DNA from: Gimesia maris
GTDB taxonomy: Bacteria; Planctomycetota; Planctomycetia; Planctomycetales; Planctomycetaceae
NCBI RefSeq assembly: GCF_008298035.1
Contig: NZ_CP042910.1
Location: 3,549,001 to 3,613,000, forward strand
Direction: 5' to 3'
Length of the DNA: 64,000 nt
Below are positions 37,146 to 45,021 of the stretch, one piece after another (the stretch's first letter is position 1; each line of letters begins with the position of its first letter). A program made the position numbers and the translations under genes. The notes below the pieces were generated by a model, which searched no databases, had not been told where the DNA came from, and was given only the letters and a program-made list of their open reading frames with translations.

Positions 37146-38468
37146 GTGAAACCAACGTTTAAGATACTTTGTGCTGTGGGAGCCATCATGATGATGACCT
37201 CAGCAGCCCAGGCGGGAAAGTGTCACTCGCAGCAGTGTTGCGTGAGTGCAGCCCCCTGTGTGAGCGGCTGTAATCCATGCGCGACGGTTGCATGTAAACC
37301 GGCCTGTAAAACAGTGGAACGCACGGTGATGGTGCCAGAAATGGTCACCGAAGTTCGTAAAGTCAACTGCACTGCCTATCGCACCGAAACGCGTCAGCGG
37401 GATGTCACAATCTACGAAAAAGTTCCTGAGATCAAAGAGGTGGAACATTCTTATACCGTGATGGTACCCGAAGTACGGACCCGCGAAGAAAAGTATGTGG
37501 TCTGCAAACCGGTCTGGCAGACTTCACAAAAGACATATACGGTCAATGTGCCTTATTATGAATCAAAAACCGGAGTCCGCCAGGTTAAGAAAACTTTCTG
37601 GAAGGATGTTGAGCAGGAATACATGGTCAACGTTCCCTACACCGAAAAACGGACAGCAACCCGCCAGGTTCAAAAAGTGGTCATGAAGGATGTGGTTCAG
37701 GAATACACGGTGAATGAACCTTACACAGTCAAGCGACAGGGAACGCGGACTGTGATGAAATGCGTCCCCGTGAAACAGTATCGCACCGTCTGTGAAGATC
37801 AGGGACACTGGGAAGACCGTCCCATCGAAACGGCCTGCCCTGCTCCGGCCTGTGGCAGTTGTGGAACCTGTGGCGGCTGCTGCCAGACAGCCTGTGCCCC
37901 TGTCTGCACACAGCGGGTCTGGGTTCCTAAGGTCGTACAGAAACAGGTCGAATACACTTCCTATCGTCAGGAATGCGATCAGGTCCCCTTTACCTATGAA
38001 GTTCAACTTTGCAAAGCGGTCAAGAAAACCAGAACGGTCAAAGTCTGTGAAACCGTCTGTGTACCCGAAAAATACACATACGATGTCCAGCTCTGCCGAC
38101 AGGAAAAAAAGACACGCATGGTGAAAGTCTGCGAGGTCAAATGTGTTCCCCAGGAATACACCTACCAGGTGCAAAAGTGCCGACAGGAAACACGTACCTG
38201 TGATGTAAAGGTCTGCTCGCTGGTCAAAGAGGAAAAAACCCGTATGGTGAACTTCACTGTCTGCGTTCCTCAACAGAAAACCTGCACACGCAAAGTCACT
38301 GTTTACAAATGCGTACCCAAAGTCGTGCAGCAGTCTTATACTGTCTGTGTTCCATACACGGTACAGAAAGAAGTCCAGGTTCAGGTCTGTCGACAGGTTG
38401 CGAAGAAAATCGCCGTCCAGGTCCCTGACTGTGCTCCCTGTGCAACAGGTTGCTCTACCTGCAATTAA
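37146..38468 (+). CDS. Cysteine-rich YTV-repeat cell-wall-type protein
   Basis: A 440-residue exported protein (signal peptide to about residue 23, cleavage after AQA) from GTG with GGGGAGGAAA upstream. It contains 40 cysteines, about 9% of residues. The first half is repeats ending in YTV/YMV plus NVPY, as in the planctomycete YTV motif. A Cys/Gly cluster (CGSCGTCGGCC) separates it from a second half with 28-residue repeats such as VQLCRQEKKTRMVKVCE, three cysteines per unit. YTV proteins are thought to form disulfide-linked layers of the planctomycete envelope. A strong ribosome site, AT-rich promoter and efficient terminator suggest high expression. Confidence 0.9.
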   Translation: MKPTFKILCAVGAIMMMTSAAQAGKCHSQQCCVSAAPCVSGCNPCATVACKPACKTVERTVMVPEMVTEVRKVNCTAYRTETRQRDVTIYEKVPEIKEVEHSYTVMVPEVRTREEKYVVCKPVWQTSQKTYTVNVPYYESKTGVRQVKKTFWKDVEQEYMVNVPYTEKRTATRQVQKVVMKDVVQEYTVNEPYTVKRQGTRTVMKCVPVKQYRTVCEDQGHWEDRPIETACPAPACGSCGTCGGCCQTACAPVCTQRVWVPKVVQKQVEYTSYRQECDQVPFTYEVQLCKAVKKTRTVKVCETVCVPEKYTYDVQLCRQEKKTRMVKVCEVKCVPQEYTYQVQKCRQETRTCDVKVCSLVKEEKTRMVNFTVCVPQQKTCTRKVTVYKCVPKVVQQSYTVCVPYTVQKEVQVQVCRQVAKKIAVQVPDCAPCATGCSTCN

Positions 38469-38513
38469 CTTATGAATCAGGCTTTCTGATCCGGATTCAT
38501 TTCAACGCTGATC

Positions 38514-38546
38514 AGCCTCATACTTTCGGGTATGAGGCTTTTTTTA
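38514..38546 (+). terminator. Rho-independent terminator of the YTV gene
   Basis: The arms AGCCTCATAC (38514-38523) and GTATGAGGCT (38530-38539) are perfect, the loop is 6 bases, and TTTTTTT follows. It starts 46 bases after the stop. Confidence 0.93.
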
Positions 38547-38597
38547 TAGACTGGATGCTGTGGCGCTTACAATACTATTTCAGCAATGAGAAGAGTG

Positions 38598-39698
38598 ATG
38601 ACAGAATCTGCATTGAATTCAAATCGACCAGAACGATTTCAGGACGAGTTTGATCGTCTGCTCCAGACCATTTCGAAACTGTCTGAAAACAGTGACTCTG
38701 AGTTGGCATGGCCAGCGGAAGCCTGGAATGCGATCACCCAGGCGGGAATTCTGGGCTGGAATATTCCCCGGGAATTCGGCGGAACCGATTTGAATTCCGT
38801 GGAGATGACCTACGGCTATATCAGGCTTGCTGAGGCCTGTCTGACGACGACTTTTATACTGACTCAGTTCAATGCAGCCTGTCAGCGGATTAACTGGTCC
38901 CAGGATCAGGAATTGAAATGGAGCGTATTTCAGGAACTGGCAGCGGGAGAAAAATTTGCCACGGTCGGAATTTCTCATCTGACCACTTCCAGGCAGCACT
39001 TGAGTAAACCGACCGTGACAGCAGAGAAAATCAACGAGGGCTGGAAACTGGATGGCTTCGTTCCCTGGGTGACGGGCGCCGTGAAAGCGGACTACATCAT
39101 CACCGGTGGCGTATGTGAAGATAGAACCCAGATCCTGGCGCTGGTCCAGACCGATCACGCAGGGGTTGCCCCTCAACCGCCCATTGAAATGTTATCGATG
39201 ACGGGCTCGCAAACCGGCGCGGTGAAACTCGATCAGGTCATTGTTCCTGAGCAGTATCTCATTGCAGGACCTGTCGAGAATGTGATGAAGCGGCCCGATG
39301 GTCAGGGAGGTGCCGGATCTTTGACGACTTCCGCCCTCGCGCTGGGAGTCGCCCGCAGAGCGATTGCAAAACTGGGTGAAGAGGCTGACAGACGACCCGA
39401 TCTGATGGAAATCTATCGGCCCTTCCGTGCCGAGTGTGATGGCATCTGTACTGAAATGTTTGAGACCCTCCAGGCCGGAACTCTGAACGGCGGGTTCTCA
39501 GAGAAGATTCGCGGACAGTCGAACTCGCTGGTTTTACGTGCTTCCCAGGCATTACTCGCTGCGGTCAAAGGAGCCGGTTTTGTCAAAGGGCACCCCGCCG
39601 AGCGCGCCATTCGCGAGGCCATGTTCTTTCTGGTCTGGTCCTGTCCACAACCGGTGGTCCACGCCAATATGAAAGAGTTTGCCTGCGTGCTCGATTAG
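38598..39698 (+). CDS. Acyl-CoA dehydrogenase-fold flavoprotein, catalytic Glu apparently missing
   Basis: A 366-residue acyl-CoA-dehydrogenase-superfamily protein. The N-terminal helical domain (AWNAITQAGILGWNIPREFGGTDL), a beta domain (FATVGISHLTTSRQ, GWKLDGFVPWVTGAVKADYII) and C-terminal helices (ALALGVARRAIAKL, ASQALLAAVKGAGF) are present, so FAD binding is likely. At the end, where dehydrogenases have the base Glu in YEGT, it reads FFLVWSCPQPV. That points to a changed reaction, as in flavin monooxygenase or nitroalkane-oxidase-like branches. The start is the second ATG, close after GAGAAGAG. ATG at 38586 is the alternative. Function open. Confidence 0.8.
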   Translation: MTESALNSNRPERFQDEFDRLLQTISKLSENSDSELAWPAEAWNAITQAGILGWNIPREFGGTDLNSVEMTYGYIRLAEACLTTTFILTQFNAACQRINWSQDQELKWSVFQELAAGEKFATVGISHLTTSRQHLSKPTVTAEKINEGWKLDGFVPWVTGAVKADYIITGGVCEDRTQILALVQTDHAGVAPQPPIEMLSMTGSQTGAVKLDQVIVPEQYLIAGPVENVMKRPDGQGGAGSLTTSALALGVARRAIAKLGEEADRRPDLMEIYRPFRAECDGICTEMFETLQAGTLNGGFSEKIRGQSNSLVLRASQALLAAVKGAGFVKGHPAERAIREAMFFLVWSCPQPVVHANMKEFACVLD

Positions 39699-39720
39699 CC
39701 GCATGCTGACTCGCGGCCAA

Positions 39721-41385
39721 TCACTTTTCGCCAGCGAGTGCTTCCGCGAGATTGATCACATGATCCCGCACGCGACGCAAGGCGTTCAGCGTCGATGTGT
39801 AAGAGACGTTGATATACGGGTCAACTTTTTCTGCCGACAGGTAATCCAGGTGTTCGCGCTGCAGCGTCTTGACTTTGTGCTTGATTTCGGTGCCTGAGCG
39901 AATCGTCGCAGAAACTACGTCGGTGTGAGACTGCTGATAGGCGGTGGTGACATGGTTCAGCTGCTTTTCGACCATCGTGAGCAGGTCCAGCAGTGAGTTA
40001 TTATGGGTGTCATCAAAGACCCTGCCCTGCTTGTTTAGTTTGAGTCTGAATTTGGCAATTCGCTGCAGGTAATCGCTGATGGACTCGTATTCATCCGCCA
40101 TACGCAACTGGCAGCGTCCTTTGGAAATCACATCCTGAGTCAGATCCATGGCGAGCAGATGGGTGATGTAGCTGGTTACTTCATCCTGCATCCGGTCGAG
40201 TTCTTCTTCATGTTGAAACAGCTTCTCGACATCATCGGGATCCGGTTTCTCCTGCGACAGGATCCGGTATAAAATCTGGGCCATTTCGTTGCAGAGCACA
40301 CCCATCTTGATCACGGCACCCCGTGACTGATCAATGGCCAGCGCCGGTGTTTCCAGAATGCGGATATCCAGACTCTGCAGATGAGTGACTTCCTGAGGCT
40401 GATCTTTGACGATTCGTGTTAATAACGTGGCGATCATTCCGGAAAACGGCAGGAAGACGATCGTGTTGACAATATTGAACACCGAGTGGGTTGCGGCAAT
40501 CGCCAGAGCCGCGTTGGGATAGATGGTTTCTCCATTTACGACGGCAGTCTGCGTCACATCGACATTAATGATCCAGGGAATAAACTGGACGTACCAGAAG
40601 AAGATGGTCGAAATCCAGATGACCCCGGATATATTAAAGAGAAAATGAAAATAAGCGGCGCGGCGGGCATTCGTGGTGGTTCCGATCGAAGCCAGCAATG
40701 CTGTGACGGTGGTGCCGATGTTTTCACCCAGAACCAGAGCGGCTGCCGTTTCAAAGGGAATCAATCCGGTTGTCGCCAGAGAGATCGTAATTCCCAGTGT
40801 GGCAGATGAGGATTGTACGAGTACCGTCAAAATACAGCCCGCGAGCATACACTGATACAAACCCACAAAAGAGTCAGCCTGAAATTGAAGAAACCAGGTC
40901 CGAAATTCCGGCATATCTTTGAGAAATGCACAGGCTTCCTTCATGAGTTGCAGGCCAAAAAAGACCATGCCGACGCCCATGATCGCCAAAGCGGTATAAC
41001 GCACCTTTTCATTTTTGGAAAACAGATAGACAAACGCCGAAACACCCAGCATGGGCAGTCCGTACTTGCCGATTTTCAGCACCAGAATCCAGCCTGTCAC
41101 CGTAGTCCCGATATTGGCACCCATGATGACGCCAATCGCCTGAGTCAGAGACATCAGCCCCCCATTCACGAACCCGACGGTCATGACGGTGGTTACAGAA
41201 CTGGACTGGACTAAGATGGTGACCAGGAATCCGACGAAAGTCGCCAGGATTCGGTTATTGGTGACGGCACCGATCAGCCGCCGCAAACTGGCGCCGGCAA
41301 TCGATTGAAGCCCCTGGGACATGTATTTCATTCCCAGGAGGAAGATCCCCAGACCTCCAATGAGGGTGGTCGTCATTTCAAACAT
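39721..41385 (-). CDS. Na/Pi cotransporter family protein with PhoU-like tail
   Basis: A 554-residue membrane protein. Two inverted copies of the NptA/Na-Pi domain carry the QSSS signatures (TILVQSSSVTTVM, LTVLVQSSSATLGI) and nearby ANIGTTVTGW and GENIGTTVTAL. Eight to nine helices span residues 1-335. A soluble C-terminal helical part of about 200 residues (CNEMAQILYRILSQ, LDRMQDEVTSYITHLLAMD) resembles PhoU. Such proteins move phosphate with sodium across the inner membrane, and the tail may regulate by phosphate status. The gene is alone and ends 22 bases from the end of the convergent ACAD-like gene. Confidence 0.93.
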   Translation of the reverse strand: MFEMTTTLIGGLGIFLLGMKYMSQGLQSIAGASLRRLIGAVTNNRILATFVGFLVTILVQSSSVTTVMTVGFVNGGLMSLTQAIGVIMGANIGTTVTGWILVLKIGKYGLPMLGVSAFVYLFSKNEKVRYTALAIMGVGMVFFGLQLMKEACAFLKDMPEFRTWFLQFQADSFVGLYQCMLAGCILTVLVQSSSATLGITISLATTGLIPFETAAALVLGENIGTTVTALLASIGTTTNARRAAYFHFLFNISGVIWISTIFFWYVQFIPWIINVDVTQTAVVNGETIYPNAALAIAATHSVFNIVNTIVFLPFSGMIATLLTRIVKDQPQEVTHLQSLDIRILETPALAIDQSRGAVIKMGVLCNEMAQILYRILSQEKPDPDDVEKLFQHEEELDRMQDEVTSYITHLLAMDLTQDVISKGRCQLRMADEYESISDYLQRIAKFRLKLNKQGRVFDDTHNNSLLDLLTMVEKQLNHVTTAYQQSHTDVVSATIRSGTEIKHKVKTLQREHLDYLSAEKVDPYINVSYTSTLNALRRVRDHVINLAEALAGEK

Positions 41386-41642
41386 TGTGTCTCTGAACCT
41401 ATCGTATTGGTGTTTACCCCCAAAGAATCTGACCGGGGCAACTGGAAGGTGTTCATATGAATTGGATTGTGTTAAGATTGTGCTTATTTATTGTGAAGAA
41501 CTGTTAATAATACAAGGGTCCGAACGGACTGTCTTTCAAGACAGAACTAAAATTATGGGGCTGATCCTTGTGTGTTGGAGTCTCTGACGGTAAATCAGTT
41601 CATAGACCGTTCTGAGACTGGTTCACGCCACGACAGGCCGAG

Positions 41643-41660
41643 GAACAGGGAAACCTGTTC
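41643..41660 (+). other. Small hairpin with GNRA loop upstream of tRNA-Arg
   Basis: GAACAGG, GAAA, CCTGTTC: a perfect 7-bp stem with a GNRA tetraloop, ending 17 bases before the tRNA. It may be in the tRNA precursor leader. Its role is unknown. Confidence 0.4.
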
Positions 41661-41677
41661 AGGTATCAGAAAAATGA

Positions 41678-41751
41678 GCCCCCGTAGCTCAATTGGATAG
41701 AGTGCTGGCTTCCGAAGCCAGAGGTTGCTGGTTCGAGCCCAGCCGGGGGTA
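41678..41751 (+). tRNA. tRNA-Arg (CCG)
   Basis: The cloverleaf folds by eye. Acceptor GCCCCCG pairs with CGGGGGT, with a G-U closing pair. The D-arm begins TAGCTCAATTGG. The anticodon stem CTGGC/GCCAG encloses TTCCGAA with anticodon CCG at 41712-41714, and the T-arm GCTGG-TTCGAGC-CCAGC is perfect. No CCA is encoded, so it must be added. It reads the CGG arginine codon. The end is placed at the discriminator A. Confidence 0.95.
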
Positions 41752-41816
41752 ATTTCGCTTTAGTGTGTCTTTGATGCACGTATTACCGATCCATAACGCC
41801 ATTCTAATTAGAGGGA

Positions 41817-41844
41817 CAGGTCAAATAAAAAAATCAATGACCTG
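41817..41844. repeat. Short inverted repeat CAGGTCA/TGACCTG
   Basis: Perfect 7-bp arms with a 14-base AT-rich loop, then ACACCTTTT. It might end the tRNA transcript or be a short dispersed element. A second copy was not seen here. Confidence 0.35.
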
Positions 41845-41866
41845 ACACCTTTTATCTCTTCAGTTG

Positions 41867-42337
41867 CTATCCCCCACTTTTGACATTCAATAGTAATGAT
41901 GGCATTGATGTTGTACCGTCTTTTGAAATGACAACGTACGGCTGGCCTCGACGCCAGTATGTCCGATTGAACCTGGATTTCGGATCGGGCATCAAGTGAT
42001 ACTGATACCGTCCAGGAGTTAAAGGCCTGTCAGAATGAGCAATACCAGTTTCGTCAGTAACGAAACTGAAAAATCCACCATCACCTCCATCAGGACCGAT
42101 CAACGTCATACCAACAATTACGTTTGAGACAGGTTTATCACGGTCAGCAGAAAGTACCTTTGCTATCGGAGGGCCGCTGGCGTTCGTCTGCTGTCGTAAA
42201 ACATCCTCGTAATACTTTGCGTGCCGATTCTGGATTTCCAGCTGCTTTACATGCCGCAGAGCAAAGAAGATTGATATCAGGACCAGTGAGGCGAGAAGAC
42301 AGGCTACAATTTTACGTCGAGTTTTCAGTATGTTCAT
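41867..42337 (-). CDS. Hypothetical single-pass membrane protein, carboxypeptidase-regulatory-like
   Basis: A 156-residue protein with one N-terminal membrane helix (IVACLLASLVLISIFFAL, about 10-28) after a short positively charged start, and an outside part of about 110 residues. This part has a beta-sandwich look (PVSNVIVGMTLIGPDGGDGG, FVTDETGIAHSDRPLTPGRYQYHL) like carboxypeptidase regulatory-like domains, common in planctomycete exported proteins. Function unknown. Ends 115 bases beyond the tRNA on the opposite strand. Confidence 0.72.
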   Translation of the reverse strand: MNILKTRRKIVACLLASLVLISIFFALRHVKQLEIQNRHAKYYEDVLRQQTNASGPPIAKVLSADRDKPVSNVIVGMTLIGPDGGDGGFFSFVTDETGIAHSDRPLTPGRYQYHLMPDPKSRFNRTYWRRGQPYVVISKDGTTSMPSLLLNVKSGG

Positions 42338-42378
42338 TGCATTGATCCCAATATTGCTCCTGATGGACAGAATCTGGC

Positions 42379-43779
42379 TCAGATCAGCTCTTTGATCGGT
42401 GCCCCGTGGGGCAGGATGGGCATGGGGCGGCCGCTGAGGTCGAGGAACTCGTGGTTCTGGTCGATGCCCAGGAAGTGATAGACGGTTGCCAGCAGGTCAT
42501 TCGGATCGAGCTTGTTGTCTTTGGCGTATTCCCCTTTGGCGGTCGTTGAGCCGATCACCTGTCCCATCGGAGCGCCGCCACCTGAGACCAGAACGGACAT
42601 CGCACCCGGCCAGTGATCGCGGCCTGGCTGCATCACCTTGCTTTTCGTTCCTGGTTGAACAGTGATACGAGGCGTGCGACCGAATTCACCTGAGACGACC
42701 AGCATGACTTTTTTGTCGAGCCCGCGGCTGTAGATATCTTCAATCAAAGCTGCGACAGCCCGGTCAAAATGGGGCATCCGCACGCCCAGATCATAATACA
42801 GGTCACCGTTGATCGCGTGAATATCCCAGTTACCATGGATGCGGTTTTTCTGTGTGCCGGGTACATCCGGGTTATTCATATACATGGTGACAAAGCTGGT
42901 ACCCGCTTCGACCAGTCTTCGCGCGAGTAATGCACGCTGGCCCCATTTGTGGCGGCCGTATCGGTCCCGGGTGGCATCGCTCTCCTGTGACAGATCGAAG
43001 GCTTCGCGGGCTTTGTCACTGGTCAGCATTCCCAGCGCCTGCTCATTGATGTTGTCCATCGCCTGCATGGAACCATGCAGGTCGACGTCTCGGCGGAAAT
43101 GATCAAAGGACTTGAGTAGCCCCAGTCGGTCATCAAGGCGGTCCTTGACACTATTGGAAACAGACAGGTTGGGTACTGTGTAACCCGGGGCGCCCGGATT
43201 ACCGCCCACGACAAACGGCATGGCAGATTCACCAAGATAGGCACTGCCTCCTCCATAGGCGCGGGGAGAACTGGCGACATAGTTGGGCACGCCCACACGA
43301 CGCTGTTCACGCATTTTGGCGACGATCGGTCCCACGGTCGGAAACTCAGAGACCGGATCGACGCTCTGTGTTTTACGACCGCTCAGAAAACGGACCGAAC
43401 CACGCGCATGCTGTGAATCTTCATGAGAAATCGAACGGATAATCGAAAATTTGTCGGCAACCTTCGCATGCTGAGGCAGCAGTTCACAAATCTCCATTCC
43501 AGGTGTATTCGTCGCGATCGGGTTGAGTTGTCCGCGGTAATCGCTGGGGGCATTCGGTTTCATGTCATACGTTTCCATATGACTGGGACCACCCAGCAGC
43601 CAGATGAAAATCACTGCGGTGTCTTCCCGGTTCCCTGCCTGGGGATTGAGTGAGTTGGCCAGCACTCGCTGACGCAGCAGATCGGCGAGTCCCAGTCCCC
43701 CCAGCGCCATGTAACCGGCTTCCAGAAAACTGCGTCGTGACAGCGGACCGGGACAGTAAACAGAACGGTCAGCACTCAT
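42379..43779 (-). CDS. DUF1501 protein with Tat signal
   Basis: A 466-residue protein. The N-terminus PLSRRSFLEAGYMALGG is a twin-arginine signal, so it is folded in the cytoplasm and exported. The DUF1501 core follows: VIFIWLLGGPSHMETYDMKP, ISHEDSQHARGSVRFLSG, VVSGEFGRTPRI and RDHWPGAMSVLVSGGG, with the final ILPHGAPIKELI. DUF1501 belongs to the alkaline-phosphatase/sulfatase-like fold and is hugely expanded in planctomycetes, usually beside a cytochrome-type DUF1549/DUF1553 protein. That partner is absent here. Reaction unknown. ATG start with AGAGG upstream. Confidence 0.93.
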   Translation of the reverse strand: MSADRSVYCPGPLSRRSFLEAGYMALGGLGLADLLRQRVLANSLNPQAGNREDTAVIFIWLLGGPSHMETYDMKPNAPSDYRGQLNPIATNTPGMEICELLPQHAKVADKFSIIRSISHEDSQHARGSVRFLSGRKTQSVDPVSEFPTVGPIVAKMREQRRVGVPNYVASSPRAYGGGSAYLGESAMPFVVGGNPGAPGYTVPNLSVSNSVKDRLDDRLGLLKSFDHFRRDVDLHGSMQAMDNINEQALGMLTSDKAREAFDLSQESDATRDRYGRHKWGQRALLARRLVEAGTSFVTMYMNNPDVPGTQKNRIHGNWDIHAINGDLYYDLGVRMPHFDRAVAALIEDIYSRGLDKKVMLVVSGEFGRTPRITVQPGTKSKVMQPGRDHWPGAMSVLVSGGGAPMGQVIGSTTAKGEYAKDNKLDPNDLLATVYHFLGIDQNHEFLDLSGRPMPILPHGAPIKELI

Positions 43780-44152
43780 GGAGTTACCTCTGGCATGCGG
43801 AAACGGGCAGGAAAATCAAATGACTTCAAGGAGATCCTGGGGAAATTCTGAAGCAGGAATTTCGCAGGATTATTAAGTTTTGATTCTAGCCAGATGGAAG
43901 GTGACACACAAGTGGGGATTGATGCGTTCGCTGTTTTCCTGCAGATTTGCAGCTCTGAATCCCTTCCCCACAGGCGCGCAGACTGAGCCTGTCGGGGAGT
44001 ACTGGAACGTTATCAGGAGGCAATTCCGAGGAGTCGGTGGGCGTATTCAGTTGTGGCAGGATGTCAGAAGATTTCAGGCGTGCCGTTCCGTCCGGACAGG
44101 GGCAGGAAAGCGCGGGGCGCTTCCTCCGGCTGTCCGATTCTATGGAACCGAC
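43780..44152. other. Intergenic region, nothing recognised
   Basis: 373 bases between two - strand genes. Frames at 43880-44191 and 44053-44328 are not supported by domain or ribosome site and overlap csrA. No repeat copy was seen. Confidence 0.45.
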
Positions 44153-44386
44153 TCAGGAAATCGTGCCACAAAAAGCGAGAGAAAACTGTGAGTTTTCCCG
44201 GGTTGTCTCCTGAGTGGAAACTTCCTGTGTCACCGTCTGCTTGGCATACTCGGGACGGGAAATCTGAATCTCCCGTGGAGCGGCGATGCCGATGCGGACG
44301 GCTCCTTTTTTGGTATCCAGAATGGTGATCTGGATGTTGTCGCCAATTTGAATCGTTTCGTTGACTTTGCGGGATAAGACCAACAT
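44153..44386 (-). CDS. csrA: Carbon storage regulator CsrA
   Basis: A 77-residue RNA-binding regulator. The family start [43 protein letters not shown] and the key Arg in IGIAAPREI are all visible. The C-terminal tail (about 20 residues after the core) is longer than minimal CsrA. It binds GGA motifs in mRNA leaders and represses or stabilises them. The start at 44386 has a near-ideal ribosome site (AAGGAG, seven bases). The longer frame to 44488 is an artefact. Lone gene, with no flagellar genes or FliW nearby. Confidence 0.96.
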   Translation of the reverse strand: MLVLSRKVNETIQIGDNIQITILDTKKGAVRIGIAAPREIQISRPEYAKQTVTQEVSTQETTRENSQFSLAFCGTIS

Positions 44387-45021
44387 TTGTAGACTCCTTC
44401 TAATCAATGTGGAACTGTACTGTAATGGGTACGTGAAACAAGCTTGTGGATTGCCTGCAGTGGGGCTCGGAACGGTTCGATTTTGCAATCGTGGGGTCGT
44501 TCCGCTTGTTACCGAAATTTTCTCAGGTTCGGTAGGTAGAATCAGGCAACCAAGGGCATTATTGAGCTAGTTGTTCAACTCAATTCAGCAGTAATTTGCT
44601 GTTGTGTCTCTCAATATTTAACTATGCGCTCGCACCTCCAGCGGCGAGCATGCGGCCGGCACCTGCCGGGCAAGTAGTTGATTGCTGGCGCAAAATTTAG
44701 CTGTTACTCTTTTTTTATGCAATACCAGTTTTTACTTTTTTACAAAATTATTGGTTCTGGTACAGGTTTCATTCAATCCAGGCTTCACTGATAGTACGAA
44801 AGTGATTTCCTGAAAGCATTTTAGAATGAATTGAATCTGTCTGTTCTTTTTTGCATTCTCTGCTCCGGGGAAATACAATGCAGTGGATGACTGAGCCTGT
44901 TTGAGCGCTTCCGGTTTCTTAAATACAGACTTCCCTGCTTTTACTGATCTGAATCAACGGGGGGATGTCTGGTGAAAATCGGATCCAGGCTGAAGCAATT
45001 CCTTTTGAAGGGAAACAGGAA
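44387..45021. other. Intergenic region with two GC-rich hairpins
   Basis: 635 bases. Two adjacent inverted pairs occur near 44628-44671: GCTCGC/GCGAGC and GCCGGC/GCCGGG around GC-rich loops. These could be part of a small RNA or leader. No gene was seen. The ATG at 44965 is in frame with the next gene but has no ribosome site. Confidence 0.45.

Noticed and set aside
37146-38468. CRISPR-like array suggested by the internal 84-base period
   Set aside because: The period comes from 28-residue coding repeats that vary at the DNA level. There are no identical repeats with unique spacers.
41678-42337. Integrated element at the tRNA-Arg gene
   Set aside because: No integrase and no duplicated tRNA 3' end was seen nearby.
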